Below are positions 21,283 through 31,003 of a stretch of DNA of 50,514 nt, piece after piece (position 1 is the first letter of the stretch; the number at the start of each line of letters is the position of its first letter). The stretch lies in contig NZ_AZGA01000018.1 of NCBI RefSeq assembly GCF_001436375.1, positions 1 to 50,514 of the forward strand, in the 5' to 3' direction. This stretch comes from Agrilactobacillus composti DSM 18527 = JCM 14202 (GTDB lineage: Bacteria > Bacillota > Bacilli > Lactobacillales > Lactobacillaceae). The notes below the pieces were generated by a model. That model was given only the letters and a program-made list of their open reading frames with translations, ran no database searches and was not told the origin of the DNA. The position numbers and the translations under genes were made by a program.

Positions 21283-22422
21283 TTAAAATGTTCGAACTGG
21301 AGTAATCAGTTGTACGAAATTGGCCCCATCTTCTGACGGAATTAACGTGAAAGGTCGCAGGGCACTGGTGAAGGCCATTTTGATGTTGGTTTGGCCAAAG
21401 GACCGCAACGCATCTTTCATGTAATCTGGGTTAAAGGAAATATCTAACTTCTCCCCGGTTAAGCTTTCAAATTTCAAATCTTCTTGCACGTTCCCTAGTT
21501 CTGGGGAGTTACTGTAAATCGTCGCTTGCTGATTTTCGGGTTCGAAGACCAAGCGCACCACGTTGTTTTGACTGGCGTGGGATAACAGGGAAGCCCGTTC
21601 CACAGAGGCCAACAATGTGCCTGATTCAAATTCCACATTGGTGGTGGATTCCGTTGGGATCAGGCGTTCCGTATCCGGATAGCTGCCTTCCAACAAGCGA
21701 GAGTAAAACTTGATGACCCCGGCGGTGAAGAGCACTTGATTTTCCGTGATCCGCAAGGTGACAGATTCTAAATCGTCGGTGATAATTTTGGCCAGCTCGG
21801 TCAAACTTTTCCCGGGAATGATCACGTCATATTCCAGATCATGGGGATTTTCAATGGTCAATTTCCGTTGGGACAGCCGGTGACTATCGGTGGCCACGGC
21901 CAGTAGTTCAGTATCATGGACGGTCAAATGTACCCCGGTCAAGATGGGCCGGCTTTCCTGATTGGAGACGGCAATGACGGTTTGGGAAATGACTTGTTTT
22001 AAGATATCAGCGGGAATGGTGAGCTTTTCTTCCGCACTGATTTCAGGCAGCCGGGGATAACTATTGGCATCTAAACCATTGATGTTAAAAGAAGAGGCCC
22101 CAGAAGTAATGGTGGTCTGAAAGCCATCGCTAACGGCAATGGTCATTAATTGTTCCGGGAGTTTTTTAACGATTTCCCCAAAAAAACGGGCTGGTAAAAC
22201 GATGGCCCCAGTTTCGTTGATTTGTAACTGGGCATCGGGATCGTCGTTGGCGATCATGGCTTCGATGGAAATATCGGCATCACTACCCGTCAAGGTTAAG
22301 CCTTCTTCACTAAGACTCATTTTCAAACCGGTCAAAATTGGAATCGTGGCCTTACTAGCAATGGCTCTTTGTACGTCATTTAAGGTTTTAATAAACCGAG
22401 AACGATTGATACTGAATTTCAT
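21283..22422 (-). CDS. dnaN: DNA polymerase III beta sliding clamp
   Basis: 379-aa ring-forming processivity factor. Start MKFSINRSRFIKTLNDVQRAI at ATG 22422 after AGGAGG; C-terminal core reaches FNPDYMKDALRSFG and ends with LITPVRTF. Standard position after dnaA. Confidence 0.97.
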   Translation of the reverse strand: MKFSINRSRFIKTLNDVQRAIASKATIPILTGLKMSLSEEGLTLTGSDADISIEAMIANDDPDAQLQINETGAIVLPARFFGEIVKKLPEQLMTIAVSDGFQTTITSGASSFNINGLDANSYPRLPEISAEEKLTIPADILKQVISQTVIAVSNQESRPILTGVHLTVHDTELLAVATDSHRLSQRKLTIENPHDLEYDVIIPGKSLTELAKIITDDLESVTLRITENQVLFTAGVIKFYSRLLEGSYPDTERLIPTESTTNVEFESGTLLASVERASLLSHASQNNVVRLVFEPENQQATIYSNSPELGNVQEDLKFESLTGEKLDISFNPDYMKDALRSFGQTNIKMAFTSALRPFTLIPSEDGANFVQLITPVRTF

Positions 22423-22598
22423 GACATAATTCCTCCTGAATCCCAATTGTATTGGTGACTTATATATTAATTAATAAGGTAGTACTAGTAGTAGAGCGGT
22501 GAATTCTGTGGAAAAGCTGGTTTATGAATTGCTGTTAAAGTTTTCCACATGTGGATAAAAAAAGGATAAGTCCAGAATAACTCTGGCAGTTATCCACA
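22423..22598. other. oriC: oriC part 2: DnaA boxes, DnaA-trio and AT-rich unwinding region
   Basis: Between dnaA and dnaN. Perfect DnaA boxes TTATCCACA at 22590-22598 and its complement at 22550-22558; relaxed boxes at 22541-22549 and 22507-22515. Next to the last box are a GC-containing spacer, TAG-type triplets (22480-22494, GTAGTACTAGTAGTAG) and an AT-only stretch (22460-22478). This order is that of the basal unwinding system known from Bacillus. Confidence 0.82.
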
Positions 22599-23960
22599 TT
22601 AGCGTTTTAATAGATTTTTCAATTCCGCCACATTATTCTTCAAATCCTGGTCATCGGTGATGCTTTGACTGATCTTTTCATGGGCATGGATCACGGTGGT
22701 GTGATCCTTGCCGCCAAACTCGATGCCAATTTTTGGCAACGACGCATCCGTGAGCTCTCTGGCCAGGTACATGGCGATTTGGCGGGGAACCACGATATTT
22801 TTGATGCGCTTTTTACCCTTGATCTCGCTGACGGTAATATGATAGTACTTCGCCACGGTTTCTTGGATCTTCACGATGGATAAGCCGTTGGTGGCGTCGT
22901 TTAGCTTCAAGCTCTTCAAGGCATCCGCTGCCAAACTAGTGGCAATGGGCGCATGTTTCATAGTGGCATAAGCTTGGACACGAATCAAGGCCCCTTCTAA
23001 TTCCCGGACGTTGGAATCAATTTGCCCGGCGATGTAACTCAAAGTGTCATCGGGGATGTCCAAATTTTCAGCATCGGCTTTGTTGCGCAAAATCGCGATT
23101 CTAGTTTCCAGATCCGGTGGGGTAATATCCACGGATAAGCCCCATTTAAAGCGGGAAACTAGCCGATCTTGTAATTTGGGGATTTCGTTTGGTAAGCGAT
23201 CAGAAGTCAAAACGATCTGCTTTTTATCTTCATATAGGTCATTGAAGGTATGGAAGAATTCTTCTTGGGTGGCTTCTTTATCGGCGAAAAATTGCACATC
23301 ATCTACCATTAAAAGGTCAACGCTGCGGTATTCCCGGCGAAAACGTTCTTGGGTATTGGTCTGAATGGAATTGACCAAGTCGTTGGTGAAGGTTTCACTG
23401 GTCACATATTTGACCTTGGTATCTGGTTTATTACTGAGCAATTGATGACCGATGGCTTGCATCAAGTGGGTCTTGCCTAAGCCAACGCCCCCGTACAAGA
23501 ATAGCGGGTTGTACAAAACCCCGGGTTCTTCTGAGACCACTAAAGCTGCGGCGTGGGCCATTTGGTTGCCGGTCCCCGTGACAAAGGTCTCAAAAGTATA
23601 TTTGCTATTCAAATGGGAATTGGTTAAAAAGTCCCGCTCTTCAGCCTCAGAAACCTGATTGCTGCGCTTGGTTTTTGTCGGTGCAGCCGGTTCTTGTGGG
23701 GTATCAGCGCCTGTTCCGGCTACTGTTAAGACCGGGTTGACCTCAACGCCAAAGTGGGCGTACAAATTTTCCACGATTTTGGTTAAAATGTTTTTCTCCC
23801 AATATTCCTTATGTAATTGTGATGGGACTTCAATTGTTAAGGTATTGGCCGTTAGCGAAAGCGGCTTAGCGGAGTCGATCCAAGTTTGATAGCCGATGCG
23901 CGTAAATTGCGTTTGAAATTGTTCCTTGAGATAATCCCAGATCTCATCCAAGTTTGGCAC
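22599..23960 (-). CDS. dnaA: Chromosomal replication initiator DnaA
   Basis: 453-aa AAA+ initiator that binds DnaA boxes and opens oriC. Domain I PNLDEIWDYLKEQF..., flexible domain II with Pro/Thr (about 85-115), Walker A GGVGLGKTH, Walker B LLMVDDVQF, and the domain IV DnaA-box helix GGKDHTTVIHA. Start is GTG at 23960 after GGAAGGGGGAG; the open frame extends 91 codons further but only through DnaA boxes. Confidence 0.97.
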   Translation of the reverse strand: MPNLDEIWDYLKEQFQTQFTRIGYQTWIDSAKPLSLTANTLTIEVPSQLHKEYWEKNILTKIVENLYAHFGVEVNPVLTVAGTGADTPQEPAAPTKTKRSNQVSEAEERDFLTNSHLNSKYTFETFVTGTGNQMAHAAALVVSEEPGVLYNPLFLYGGVGLGKTHLMQAIGHQLLSNKPDTKVKYVTSETFTNDLVNSIQTNTQERFRREYRSVDLLMVDDVQFFADKEATQEEFFHTFNDLYEDKKQIVLTSDRLPNEIPKLQDRLVSRFKWGLSVDITPPDLETRIAILRNKADAENLDIPDDTLSYIAGQIDSNVRELEGALIRVQAYATMKHAPIATSLAADALKSLKLNDATNGLSIVKIQETVAKYYHITVSEIKGKKRIKNIVVPRQIAMYLARELTDASLPKIGIEFGGKDHTTVIHAHEKISQSITDDQDLKNNVAELKNLLKR

Positions 23961-24493
23961 ATAAACTCCCCCTTCCAAAGTTTTTGTTTTTTTATAAAAA
24001 GAAATGTTGCCCCATGCATTTTGAGTACTTGAATAGTTTAGCATTTCTAAAAAAAGTTTTCCACAGGATTGTTCATAAGATTTTTTCGTATCAACAGCCA
24101 GTGAATTTCTAAAATTAAGCACCTGTGCATAATGTGCGTTTCTGTTAAAAATTCGAGTTATCCACAAAATAAAAGTGGATTCAAAGCTAGTACCCACCGG
24201 GGGTTCACGAGTTATGAACAAGCAAAAACACAACCTGTGGATTGGTGTTATCCACAGGTGTTTGTTTGTGGATAACTTTTGGATAACCTTGTGGAAGACT
24301 CGAAATCAGTCTTATAATATTTTTTTATATACCCAGGGCTGTGGGCCAAATGTGGATAAAAAATCGGCCCTTTTTCCAAAATTTTATTTGCGTTCATCTG
24401 AAAGTATGATATTATATCTAAGTGATTGTATTTAACGGTGTACTTTATTGACTAAATTAAATCAAATTCCACCGTATTAAGGAGGTGTTAAGT
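23961..24493. other. oriC: oriC part 1: rpmH-dnaA intergenic DnaA-box cluster
   Basis: Perfect DnaA boxes at 24158-24166 and 24248-24256 (TTATCCACA, plus strand) and at 24267-24275 and 24351-24359 (TGTGGATAA); relaxed boxes at 24057-24065, 24236-24244 and 24285-24293. The region lies at the point where gene orientation switches and is the incAB-like half of a bipartite origin. dnaA and rpmH promoters must also lie here. Confidence 0.9.
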
Positions 24494-24634
24494 TTGACAA
24501 CAAAACGGACTTATCAACCTAAGAAACGTCATCGTGAACGTGTCCATGGTTTCAAAAAACGTATGAGTACTAAGAACGGCCGTAAGGTATTAGCTAGACG
24601 CCGTGCAAAGGGCAGAAAAGTATTGTCTGCATAA
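24494..24634 (+). CDS. rpmH: 50S ribosomal protein L34
   Basis: 46-aa highly basic large-subunit protein beginning [16 protein letters not shown] and ending [12 protein letters not shown]. It starts with TTG at 24494, six bases after a perfect GGAGGTG. Product is slightly longer than the usual 44 aa by the TTK start. Confidence 0.97.
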   Translation: MTTKRTYQPKKRHRERVHGFKKRMSTKNGRKVLARRRAKGRKVLSA

Positions 24635-24636
24635 GG

Positions 24637-24661
24637 CCACTGATGATTCAGTGGTTTTTTT
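24637..24661 (+). terminator. Terminator or attenuator after rpmH
   Basis: CCACTGA-TGAT-TCAGTGG followed by seven T, three bases after rpmH; probably lowers transcription into rnpA. Confidence 0.85.
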
Positions 24662-24733
24662 ATTTCATTTTTTTATTAAGCTTTTGTAGTTATTTCCTAT
24701 TTATACGGAAATTAAGTTAGGATAAGGATAATT

Positions 24734-25099
24734 ATGCGTAAATCGTATCGGGTCAAAAAGGAAGCGGAATTCCAAAAGGCCTTTAAACAAGGCGAATCAG
24801 TGGCGAATCGCAGTTTTGTGATCTATCGCTTGGATGTACCTGATCAAAAGCATTTCCGTGTGGGTATTTCAGTTGGGAAAAAGATTGGCCACACGGCCGT
24901 GATGCGTAACCGCATCAAGCGCTATATTCGTCAAAGCTTGTTGGAATTAAAACCTGATTTAAAACAGGATGTGGACTTTTTGGTCATTGCCAGAAAGCCC
25001 AGCAATCGCTTGGATTTCTTTGAGACCAAGCGAAATTTGATCCACGTACTTAAGTTAGCAGGGCTGTTAGCCAAGGACTTTGAAACAGCCAGTAAGTAA
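24734..25099 (+). CDS. rnpA: Ribonuclease P protein component
   Basis: 121-aa protein subunit of RNase P, which trims tRNA 5' leaders. The RNR motif is [10 protein letters not shown] (about residues 57-66). SD-like GGATAAGGAT precedes ATG. Confidence 0.96.
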   Translation: MRKSYRVKKEAEFQKAFKQGESVANRSFVIYRLDVPDQKHFRVGISVGKKIGHTAVMRNRIKRYIRQSLLELKPDLKQDVDFLVIARKPSNRLDFFETKRNLIHVLKLAGLLAKDFETASK

Positions 25100-25137
25100 G
25101 ACATACATCAAATCAAGAAAATGATGAGGGAAAGCAT

Positions 25138-25980
25138 TTGAAGAAACGACAAGTTAAGCGTTTATTATTATTTGTGAGTTTGGCGCTCTTGGTGGTTGTG
25201 TTAGCCGGGTGTACGAACTTGAATACCCCGGTCAATGCCAATAGTACTGGCGTTTGGGATCGTTATGTTGTTTACAATTTCTCACGGTTTATCATTTGGT
25301 TGTCGCAAGTCTTCAACGGCAGTTATGGTTGGGCCATTATCGTGTTCACCTTGATCATCCGGATCATTTTGTTGCCATTGAATCACTTCCAGATGAAGAG
25401 CATGCGCAAACAAATGGATCTGCAACCAGAAATGAATGCATTGAAGAAGAAGTATTCGGCTAAAGATGCAGACACACAACGTAAATTACAAACTGAAACG
25501 CAAAAATTAATGTCCGAAGCTGGGGTCAATCCCATCATGGGCTGTTTACCGTTAGTGATCCAGCTGCCATTTATGTATGCTTTGTTCCAGGCGATTTCTA
25601 GAACGAAATTACTCAGTGAAGGGAGCTTCTTATGGATGCAGTTGGGGGCTAAAGATCCATACTACATCATGCCGATTCTGGCAGCACTATTCACATTTGC
25701 AACGTCTTATCTATCTAGTTTGTCGCAACCAGAACAAAATACCACGACTCGGATCATGACCTTTGGGATGCCGATCATTATCTTGATCACCTCTATCAAC
25801 TTCGCGTCGGCCATCACCTTGTACTGGGTTATCTCTAACGCTTTTCAAGTTGGGCAGACCATGTTGTTGCAAAATCCTTATAAAATCATTCGTGAACGGG
25901 AAGCTAAAGAGCAAGCCGTCAAAGACAAAGCAAAAGCACTACAAAAAGCCCGCAAGAAGGCTTATCGCCGTAAACGTTAA
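25138..25980 (+). CDS. yidC: Membrane protein insertase YidC
   Basis: 280-aa lipoprotein-type YidC/SpoIIIJ. Signal peptide with lipobox LAGC (Cys about residue 23), five membrane segments, and a basic C-terminal tail (AREAKEQ...RKKAYRRKR) that contacts ribosomes. Start TTG at 25138 after GAGGG. Inserts membrane proteins with or without SecYEG; the arginine in VFTLIIRIILLPL is the conserved groove residue. Confidence 0.95.
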   Translation: MKKRQVKRLLLFVSLALLVVVLAGCTNLNTPVNANSTGVWDRYVVYNFSRFIIWLSQVFNGSYGWAIIVFTLIIRIILLPLNHFQMKSMRKQMDLQPEMNALKKKYSAKDADTQRKLQTETQKLMSEAGVNPIMGCLPLVIQLPFMYALFQAISRTKLLSEGSFLWMQLGAKDPYYIMPILAALFTFATSYLSSLSQPEQNTTTRIMTFGMPIIILITSINFASAITLYWVISNAFQVGQTMLLQNPYKIIREREAKEQAVKDKAKALQKARKKAYRRKR

Positions 25981-26011
25981 GCTTTGCGGTCAATTGAGTT
26001 AGGAGGCTATT

Positions 26012-26860
26012 ATGCCAACTTTTGAAGGACGGACCGTCCAACAGAGTATTGAAAAAGGCTTAAAGGCCTTAAAGTTATCCCGTGAAGAGGTCACTGTCGT
26101 GGTCTTAGACGAGGGTAAAAAAGGCGGGTTTTTAGGGTTTGGCCGCAAACCAGCGGTGGTGCAAGTCGATGCTACCCCAAAGCCGGTGAGCCTGGAAAAA
26201 CCAAAAGATCAAAAACCCCAGCCCATCGCTGACACCCCTCGCAATGCCGGGGAAGACGCAGTGGCGCAGGCTGATAAAGCTGATCCTGAAACGAAACAAA
26301 AAACACCTAAGGCTACGGCTAAACCGGCGCCTAAGGCTAAAAAAGCTTCTGGAGCCAAGCAAGGCCAACAGCAGCGGCCAAGTCGCAAGGCCGATAATAA
26401 AAAGGTCTTAAAAGACTTAGAAGCCTATATTACGTCTATCTGCGCCACCTTAGAGACCCCGGTGCAAGTTAAAGTAGCCCACGCCCGTAATGAAGTGGTC
26501 TATCAACTAGACACCAATAAAGAGGGCCTGGTCATTGGCAAGCACGGCCGCACCATCAATTCCCTGCAATACTTGGCCCAAACCTATTTCAATCATTTTG
26601 GCCGGGGGAAATTGCGCATTGTGTTGAACGTGGGCAACTACCGGCAACGCCGGGAAGATACGTTGAAACACTTGGCTGACCGGGCTGCCCGGGAAGTCAT
26701 TGCCACTGGCAAACCCTATTTATTAGATGACATGCCTTCTTTTGAACGGAAGGTGATCCACCAGCAGCTGGCCAATAATAATCACGTGGATACCACCTCT
26801 GAGGGCAAAGAACCCCACCGGTATGTGATTATTTCCCCTAGCAGCGTCACAAAATTTTGA
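26012..26860 (+). CDS. jag: RNA-binding protein Jag (KhpB)
   Basis: 282 aa: Jag_N domain (MPTFEGRTVQQSIEKGLKAL), a long low-complexity Ala/Lys/Pro linker (about 55-130), KH domain with GKHGRTINSLQYL, and R3H domain (RQRREDTLKHLADRAAREV). In related bacteria it pairs with KhpA to bind RNA and influences cell division and elongation. SD TAGGAGG before ATG. Confidence 0.93.
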   Translation: MPTFEGRTVQQSIEKGLKALKLSREEVTVVVLDEGKKGGFLGFGRKPAVVQVDATPKPVSLEKPKDQKPQPIADTPRNAGEDAVAQADKADPETKQKTPKATAKPAPKAKKASGAKQGQQQRPSRKADNKKVLKDLEAYITSICATLETPVQVKVAHARNEVVYQLDTNKEGLVIGKHGRTINSLQYLAQTYFNHFGRGKLRIVLNVGNYRQRREDTLKHLADRAAREVIATGKPYLLDDMPSFERKVIHQQLANNNHVDTTSEGKEPHRYVIISPSSVTKF

Positions 26861-26913
26861 CAAACCCGTTAAAACTTTGTATATTGTAAACAGCTAAATA
26901 TGAACGAGCAGTC

Positions 26914-26972
26914 AAAGTGCTTGGTCCCCGTCTTTAATTTGAGTTAAGGATGGGGACTTTGGCACTTTTTTT
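26914..26972 (+). terminator. Terminator after jag
   Basis: AAAGTGC...GGTCCCC pairs with GGGGAC...GGCACTTTTTTT around a 25-base loop. Confidence 0.8.
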
Positions 26973-27004
26973 ATTGGATTAGAATTCAAACAGGAGGTTT
27001 TTTC

Positions 27005-28396
27005 ATGGGCAATACCATTACGGAATATGATACGATCGCTGCTATTTCCACGCCAATTGGTGAGGGTGCGATTTCCATCGTGCGCCTATCCGGAGAAAAT
27101 AGTGTGGCCGTGGCCAACGAATTATTTAAAGGCAAAGATTTAACACAAGTTCCCAGTCATACGGTGCACTATGGCCATATCATCGATCCGGCCGATGGGG
27201 ATGTGATAGACGAGGTCATGGTGGCGGTTTATAAGGCCCCTAAGACCTTTACCAGAGAAGACGTGGTGGAAGTTAACTGTCACGGCGGCTTACTGGCCAC
27301 CAATCGCATTTTGCAGCTGATGCTGGCCTATGGAGCCCGGGCAGCGGAACCGGGGGAATTCACCAAGCGGGCCTTCTTAAATGGCCGCATCGACTTGACC
27401 CAAGCCGAATCTGTCATGGATCTGATCCGGGCCAAGACCGATAAAGCCATGCAAGTGGCCGTGAATCAGCTGGATGGTAATTTAGCCACCCTGATCCAAA
27501 ACCTGCGCCAAGAAATTCTCCAAGTCTTAGCCCAAGTTGAAGTGGGTATTGACTATCCTGAGTACGATGAAGATGAATTGACCACTAAAATGTTGTTGGA
27601 AAAGGCCAAAACGGTGAGTGCCCAGATCGACAACTTGTTAAAGACCGCCCAACAGGGGAAAGTTTTGCGGGATGGCTTAGCCACCGCCATTATCGGCCGG
27701 CCAAATGTGGGCAAATCCAGCTTATTGAACTATTTGCTCCATGAAGACAAGGCCATCGTCACTGATGTAGCCGGGACGACTCGTGATGTCATTGAAGAAT
27801 ACGTCAATGTCAATGGCGTGCCCTTGAAGCTCATCGACACCGCCGGGATCCACCATACGGAAGATAAAGTGGAAAAAATCGGGGTGGACCGTTCCCGTAA
27901 AGCCCTAGCCAGTGCGGAATTGATTTTACTGGTGTTGGACCAAAGTGAAGCCCTAGCTCCGGAAGACCAGGAATTATTAGACTTGACCCAAGGTAAAAAA
28001 CGCATCATCTTGTTGAATAAGACGGATTTGCCTAAAAAATTGGACCCGATCGCCCTGCAACCCTATTTACAGGCCGATGAAGAACCTATTACCATTTCTA
28101 TTCTCAAACAGGCTGGGACCAGCAAATTAGAAGCCCACATCAGCAAGTTATTCTTTGCGGGCATTGAGACCAACCAAAATACGGTGATGGTCACCAACGC
28201 CCGGCAAATTGGCCTATTACGCCAAGCCCAACAATCCCTGCAAGACGTGGTCAAGGGTATTGATGCCCAAATGCCTGTTGATCTGGTACAGATCGATATG
28301 ACCGCTTGTTGGGATAAACTGGGTGAGATCACCGGTGACAGTGCCCCGGATGAGTTGATCACCCAATTATTCAGTCAATTCTGCTTAGGCAAATAA
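27005..28396 (+). CDS. mnmE: tRNA uridine-34 modification GTPase MnmE
   Basis: 463-aa GTPase acting with MnmG to form carboxymethylaminomethyl-uridine at tRNA position 34. N-terminal tetrahydrofolate domain, G1 [10 protein letters not shown]2/G3 TTRDVIEE and DTAGI, G4 NKTD, and the C-terminal CLGK with the conserved Cys. SD CAGGAGG before ATG. Confidence 0.97.
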   Translation: MGNTITEYDTIAAISTPIGEGAISIVRLSGENSVAVANELFKGKDLTQVPSHTVHYGHIIDPADGDVIDEVMVAVYKAPKTFTREDVVEVNCHGGLLATNRILQLMLAYGARAAEPGEFTKRAFLNGRIDLTQAESVMDLIRAKTDKAMQVAVNQLDGNLATLIQNLRQEILQVLAQVEVGIDYPEYDEDELTTKMLLEKAKTVSAQIDNLLKTAQQGKVLRDGLATAIIGRPNVGKSSLLNYLLHEDKAIVTDVAGTTRDVIEEYVNVNGVPLKLIDTAGIHHTEDKVEKIGVDRSRKALASAELILLVLDQSEALAPEDQELLDLTQGKKRIILLNKTDLPKKLDPIALQPYLQADEEPITISILKQAGTSKLEAHISKLFFAGIETNQNTVMVTNARQIGLLRQAQQSLQDVVKGIDAQMPVDLVQIDMTACWDKLGEITGDSAPDELITQLFSQFCLGK

Positions 28397-28413
28397 AGGA
28401 GACAATTTAATTA

Positions 28414-30321
28414 ATGAAAACATATGATTCAAAGTCCTACGACGTCATCGTTGTTGGTGCCGGACACGCCGGTTGTGAAGCTGCCTTAGCCGCAGCCCGC
28501 ATGGGACAAAAAACCCTGTTATTGACCATTAATTTGGACATGGTGGCCTTTATGCCGTGTAACCCATCTTTGGGCGGCCCAGCCAAGGGCACTGTGGTCC
28601 GGGAAATTGACGCCCTGGGGGGCCAAATGGGTAAAAACATTGATGCCACTTATATTCAAATGCGCATGTTGAATACCGGCAAAGGCCCCGCGGTGCGCGC
28701 ACTGCGGGCCCAAGCTGATAAAGCCCAATATCATCGGACCATGAAGGATACTTTGGAAAATGAACCTAACTTGACCCTGCGGCAAGGTATCGCCGACGCT
28801 TTGGTGGTTGAAGACGGCACCTGTCGGGGGATTGTTACCAATACCGGGGCCCGTTATTTGGCCAAAGCCGTGGTCCTCACGGCGGGCACCGCTTCTAGGG
28901 GCAAGATCATCATTGGGGAATTAATGTACTCCTCTGGTCCCAATAACTCCATTCCTTCCATCAAGTTATCTGAAAATCTAGAAACCCTCGGCTTTAAACT
29001 TCGGCGCTTCAAAACCGGTACCCCGCCTCGAGTTGACGGCAATACCATCGATTATAGTAAAACTGAAGAACAGCCTGGGGATACCACACCCAATGCCTTT
29101 AGCTTTGAAACCCCGGATTCAGCTTATTTAAAGGACCAATTATCCTGCTGGATGACTTATACCAATGCGACGACCCATCAAATCATTCGGGATAATTTAG
29201 ACCGGGCCCCGATGTTTTCCGGCGTCATTAAAGGCGTTGGGCCCCGTTACTGCCCATCTATTGAAGATAAGATCGTCCGCTTTGCCGATAAACCAAGACA
29301 CCAACTTTTCTTGGAACCAGAAGGTCGGGACACGGAAGAATATTACGTGGGTGATTTCTCCACCTCCATGCCTGAAGAAGTCCAACAAAAGATGATCCAT
29401 TCCATCGCCGGCTTAGAACATGCGGAAATGATGCGGCCGGGTTATGCCATTGAATATGACATCATCGAACCTTGGCAGTTAAAAGCCACTTTGGAAACCA
29501 AAGTCATCGCCAATCTTTATACCGCTGGCCAAATGAATGGCACCTCCGGTTATGAAGAAGCTGCGGGCCAAGGTATCGTGGCTGGCATCAATGCGGTGTT
29601 GCGGATCACCGGCAAAGACCCGCTGATTTTAAAGCGTAGCGATGCGTATATCGGCGTTATGATCGACGATTTGGTGACCAAAGGCACCAACGAACCTTAC
29701 CGACTGTTGACCAGTCGGGCCGAATACCGCCTGTTGTTGCGCCATGATAACGCCGATTTACGGTTGACCCCCTTGGGCCATGAACTGGGTTTGATTTCTG
29801 ACGCCCGTTACCAAAAGTTCCTGGCTAAAAAAGCGGCCATTGAAAGTGAATTAGACCGCTTAAACACCGTGCGGGTCAAACCTACCCCAGCAGTTCAAGA
29901 TTTCTTGGCAGCTAAAAATGTGGCCCCCTTGAAGGATGGCGTGTTAGCCATTGATTTCTTGAAGCGGCCAGAAGTTAACTACGCTGACCTCATTAGTTTT
30001 GTGGGCCCGGCCCCAGAACCCTTAGATGCCCGGGTGATTGAACAGGTTGAAATTCAAGTGAAGTATGAAGGCTATATTCGTAAAGAAGAAGCCCAGATCA
30101 GTCGCTTGAAGCGCATGGAAGCTAAAAAGATCCCTGATCGCATCGATTATGACGCCATCAGTGGCCTGGCTACAGAAGCCCGGCAGAAATTGCAAAAAAT
30201 TCAACCGGAAACCCTGGCCCAAGCCAGCCGCATCAGCGGCGTCAATCCGGCGGATATCGGCATTTTGAGCGTGTATATCCAACAAGGTAAGATTGCTAAA
30301 ATTAATAGTGATGCGTCTTAA
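28414..30321 (+). CDS. mnmG: tRNA uridine-34 modification enzyme MnmG (GidA)
   Basis: 635-aa FAD protein partner of MnmE. FAD motif [21 protein letters not shown] near residue 10, PSLGGPAKG, and the C-terminal helical domain with [12 protein letters not shown]. Seventeen bases after mnmE with AAGGAG. The usual following genes rsmG and parAB are absent. Confidence 0.97.
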   Translation: MKTYDSKSYDVIVVGAGHAGCEAALAAARMGQKTLLLTINLDMVAFMPCNPSLGGPAKGTVVREIDALGGQMGKNIDATYIQMRMLNTGKGPAVRALRAQADKAQYHRTMKDTLENEPNLTLRQGIADALVVEDGTCRGIVTNTGARYLAKAVVLTAGTASRGKIIIGELMYSSGPNNSIPSIKLSENLETLGFKLRRFKTGTPPRVDGNTIDYSKTEEQPGDTTPNAFSFETPDSAYLKDQLSCWMTYTNATTHQIIRDNLDRAPMFSGVIKGVGPRYCPSIEDKIVRFADKPRHQLFLEPEGRDTEEYYVGDFSTSMPEEVQQKMIHSIAGLEHAEMMRPGYAIEYDIIEPWQLKATLETKVIANLYTAGQMNGTSGYEEAAGQGIVAGINAVLRITGKDPLILKRSDAYIGVMIDDLVTKGTNEPYRLLTSRAEYRLLLRHDNADLRLTPLGHELGLISDARYQKFLAKKAAIESELDRLNTVRVKPTPAVQDFLAAKNVAPLKDGVLAIDFLKRPEVNYADLISFVGPAPEPLDARVIEQVEIQVKYEGYIRKEEAQISRLKRMEAKKIPDRIDYDAISGLATEARQKLQKIQPETLAQASRISGVNPADIGILSVYIQQGKIAKINSDAS

Positions 30322-30339
30322 TTTATTAATATGTGCGGC

Positions 30340-30373
30340 AACGTCAAGTCTAAATTCGGCTTGGCGTTTTTTT
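30340..30373 (+). terminator. Terminator of mnmE-mnmG
   Basis: AACGTCAAG pairs with CTTGGCGTT (one G-U) and is followed by a T-run. Confidence 0.75.
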
Positions 30374-30456
30374 GTGTTGAAATTTAAAAATGGCGCTAAT
30401 CGGTTCTGGGTAAGGTATTTAGCGCTAAGGTAACTATTGTTAACCAAATATGGTAA

Positions 30457-30485
30457 GCTCCCTTGGTTGTACCTGCCTAGGGAGC
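30457..30485. promoter_or_regulatory. Inverted repeat before the XRE-AbrB/ABC operon
   Basis: GCTCCCT and AGGGAGC flank a 15-base loop, 48 bases before the regulator gene. It could be the operator of that regulator or a leader hairpin. A nearby imperfect repeat GGTAAC-TATT-GTTAACC lies at 30429-30445. Confidence 0.4.
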
Positions 30486-30532
30486 AGGTATCATAAGAGT
30501 ATGAGAAGTCAGAAGAAACGGAGGTATTCGCT

Positions 30533-31003
30533 ATGTCAGAACAAGCACCATTTGCCGGCAATTTACGCGACTTACGGGCCCATTTTGGGTACACCTTGGA
30601 ACAAGTCGCTGAAGGGGCTGGGGTCACCCGGCAATCCATTGCCAAATGGGAAAGCGGCCAATCCGTCCCGGATATTATCCACGCCGACGCCCTGGCGAAG
30701 TTTTACGATGTGGCGCTAGATGAGCTGATCAACCACGACACCGCCGCCAGCGGCGTTGGCATCCCTCCTAAAGGCAAGCACCTCTTTGGCACCATCCAAA
30801 TTGGCGAGCGGGGACAAGTGGTGATCCCGAAAGCCGCCCGGGACTTATTTAAATTGAAAAAAGGTGATCAGCTGGTGGTCTTAGGGGATGAAGCCGGTCC
30901 CCTGCCCGGCTTGGCGCTGGTGAAAAGTGATGCTTTTTTGGCCCAGGCGACAGCCTATAGCCATATGCTGCAACAAGGAAAGGCGGATTCCCATGACCAA
31001 TAA
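30533..31003 (+). CDS. XRE-AbrB two-domain transcriptional regulator
   Basis: 156-aa cytosolic DNA-binding protein with two different binding domains: an XRE helix-turn-helix (GYTLEQVAEGAGVTRQSIAKWESGQ, about 20-44) and a SpoVT/AbrB swapped-hairpin domain (GTIQIGERGQVVIPKAARDLFKLKKGDQLVVLGD, about 84-117). SD CGGAGG before ATG. Its stop overlaps the ATPase start, so it likely regulates this ABC transporter operon. The combination is known in lactobacilli, but its signal is unknown. Confidence 0.82.
   Translation: MSEQAPFAGNLRDLRAHFGYTLEQVAEGAGVTRQSIAKWESGQSVPDIIHADALAKFYDVALDELINHDTAASGVGIPPKGKHLFGTIQIGERGQVVIPKAARDLFKLKKGDQLVVLGDEAGPLPGLALVKSDAFLAQATAYSHMLQQGKADSHDQ

Noticed and set aside
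23961-24233. 91-codon upstream extension of dnaA
   Set aside because: It runs through DnaA boxes of oriC, while GTG 23960 has a strong ribosome binding site and gives the standard DnaA N-terminus.
30437-30445. TTGTTAACC resembling a BirA half-site before the XRE-AbrB gene
   Set aside because: No GGTTAAC partner at 14-16 bases, and the downstream genes have no link to biotin.
30022-30645. Long open frame (207 codons) on the minus strand opposite mnmG
   Set aside because: It is antisense to the conserved mnmG coding region, starts inside the next gene, and has no ribosome binding site or recognisable domain.
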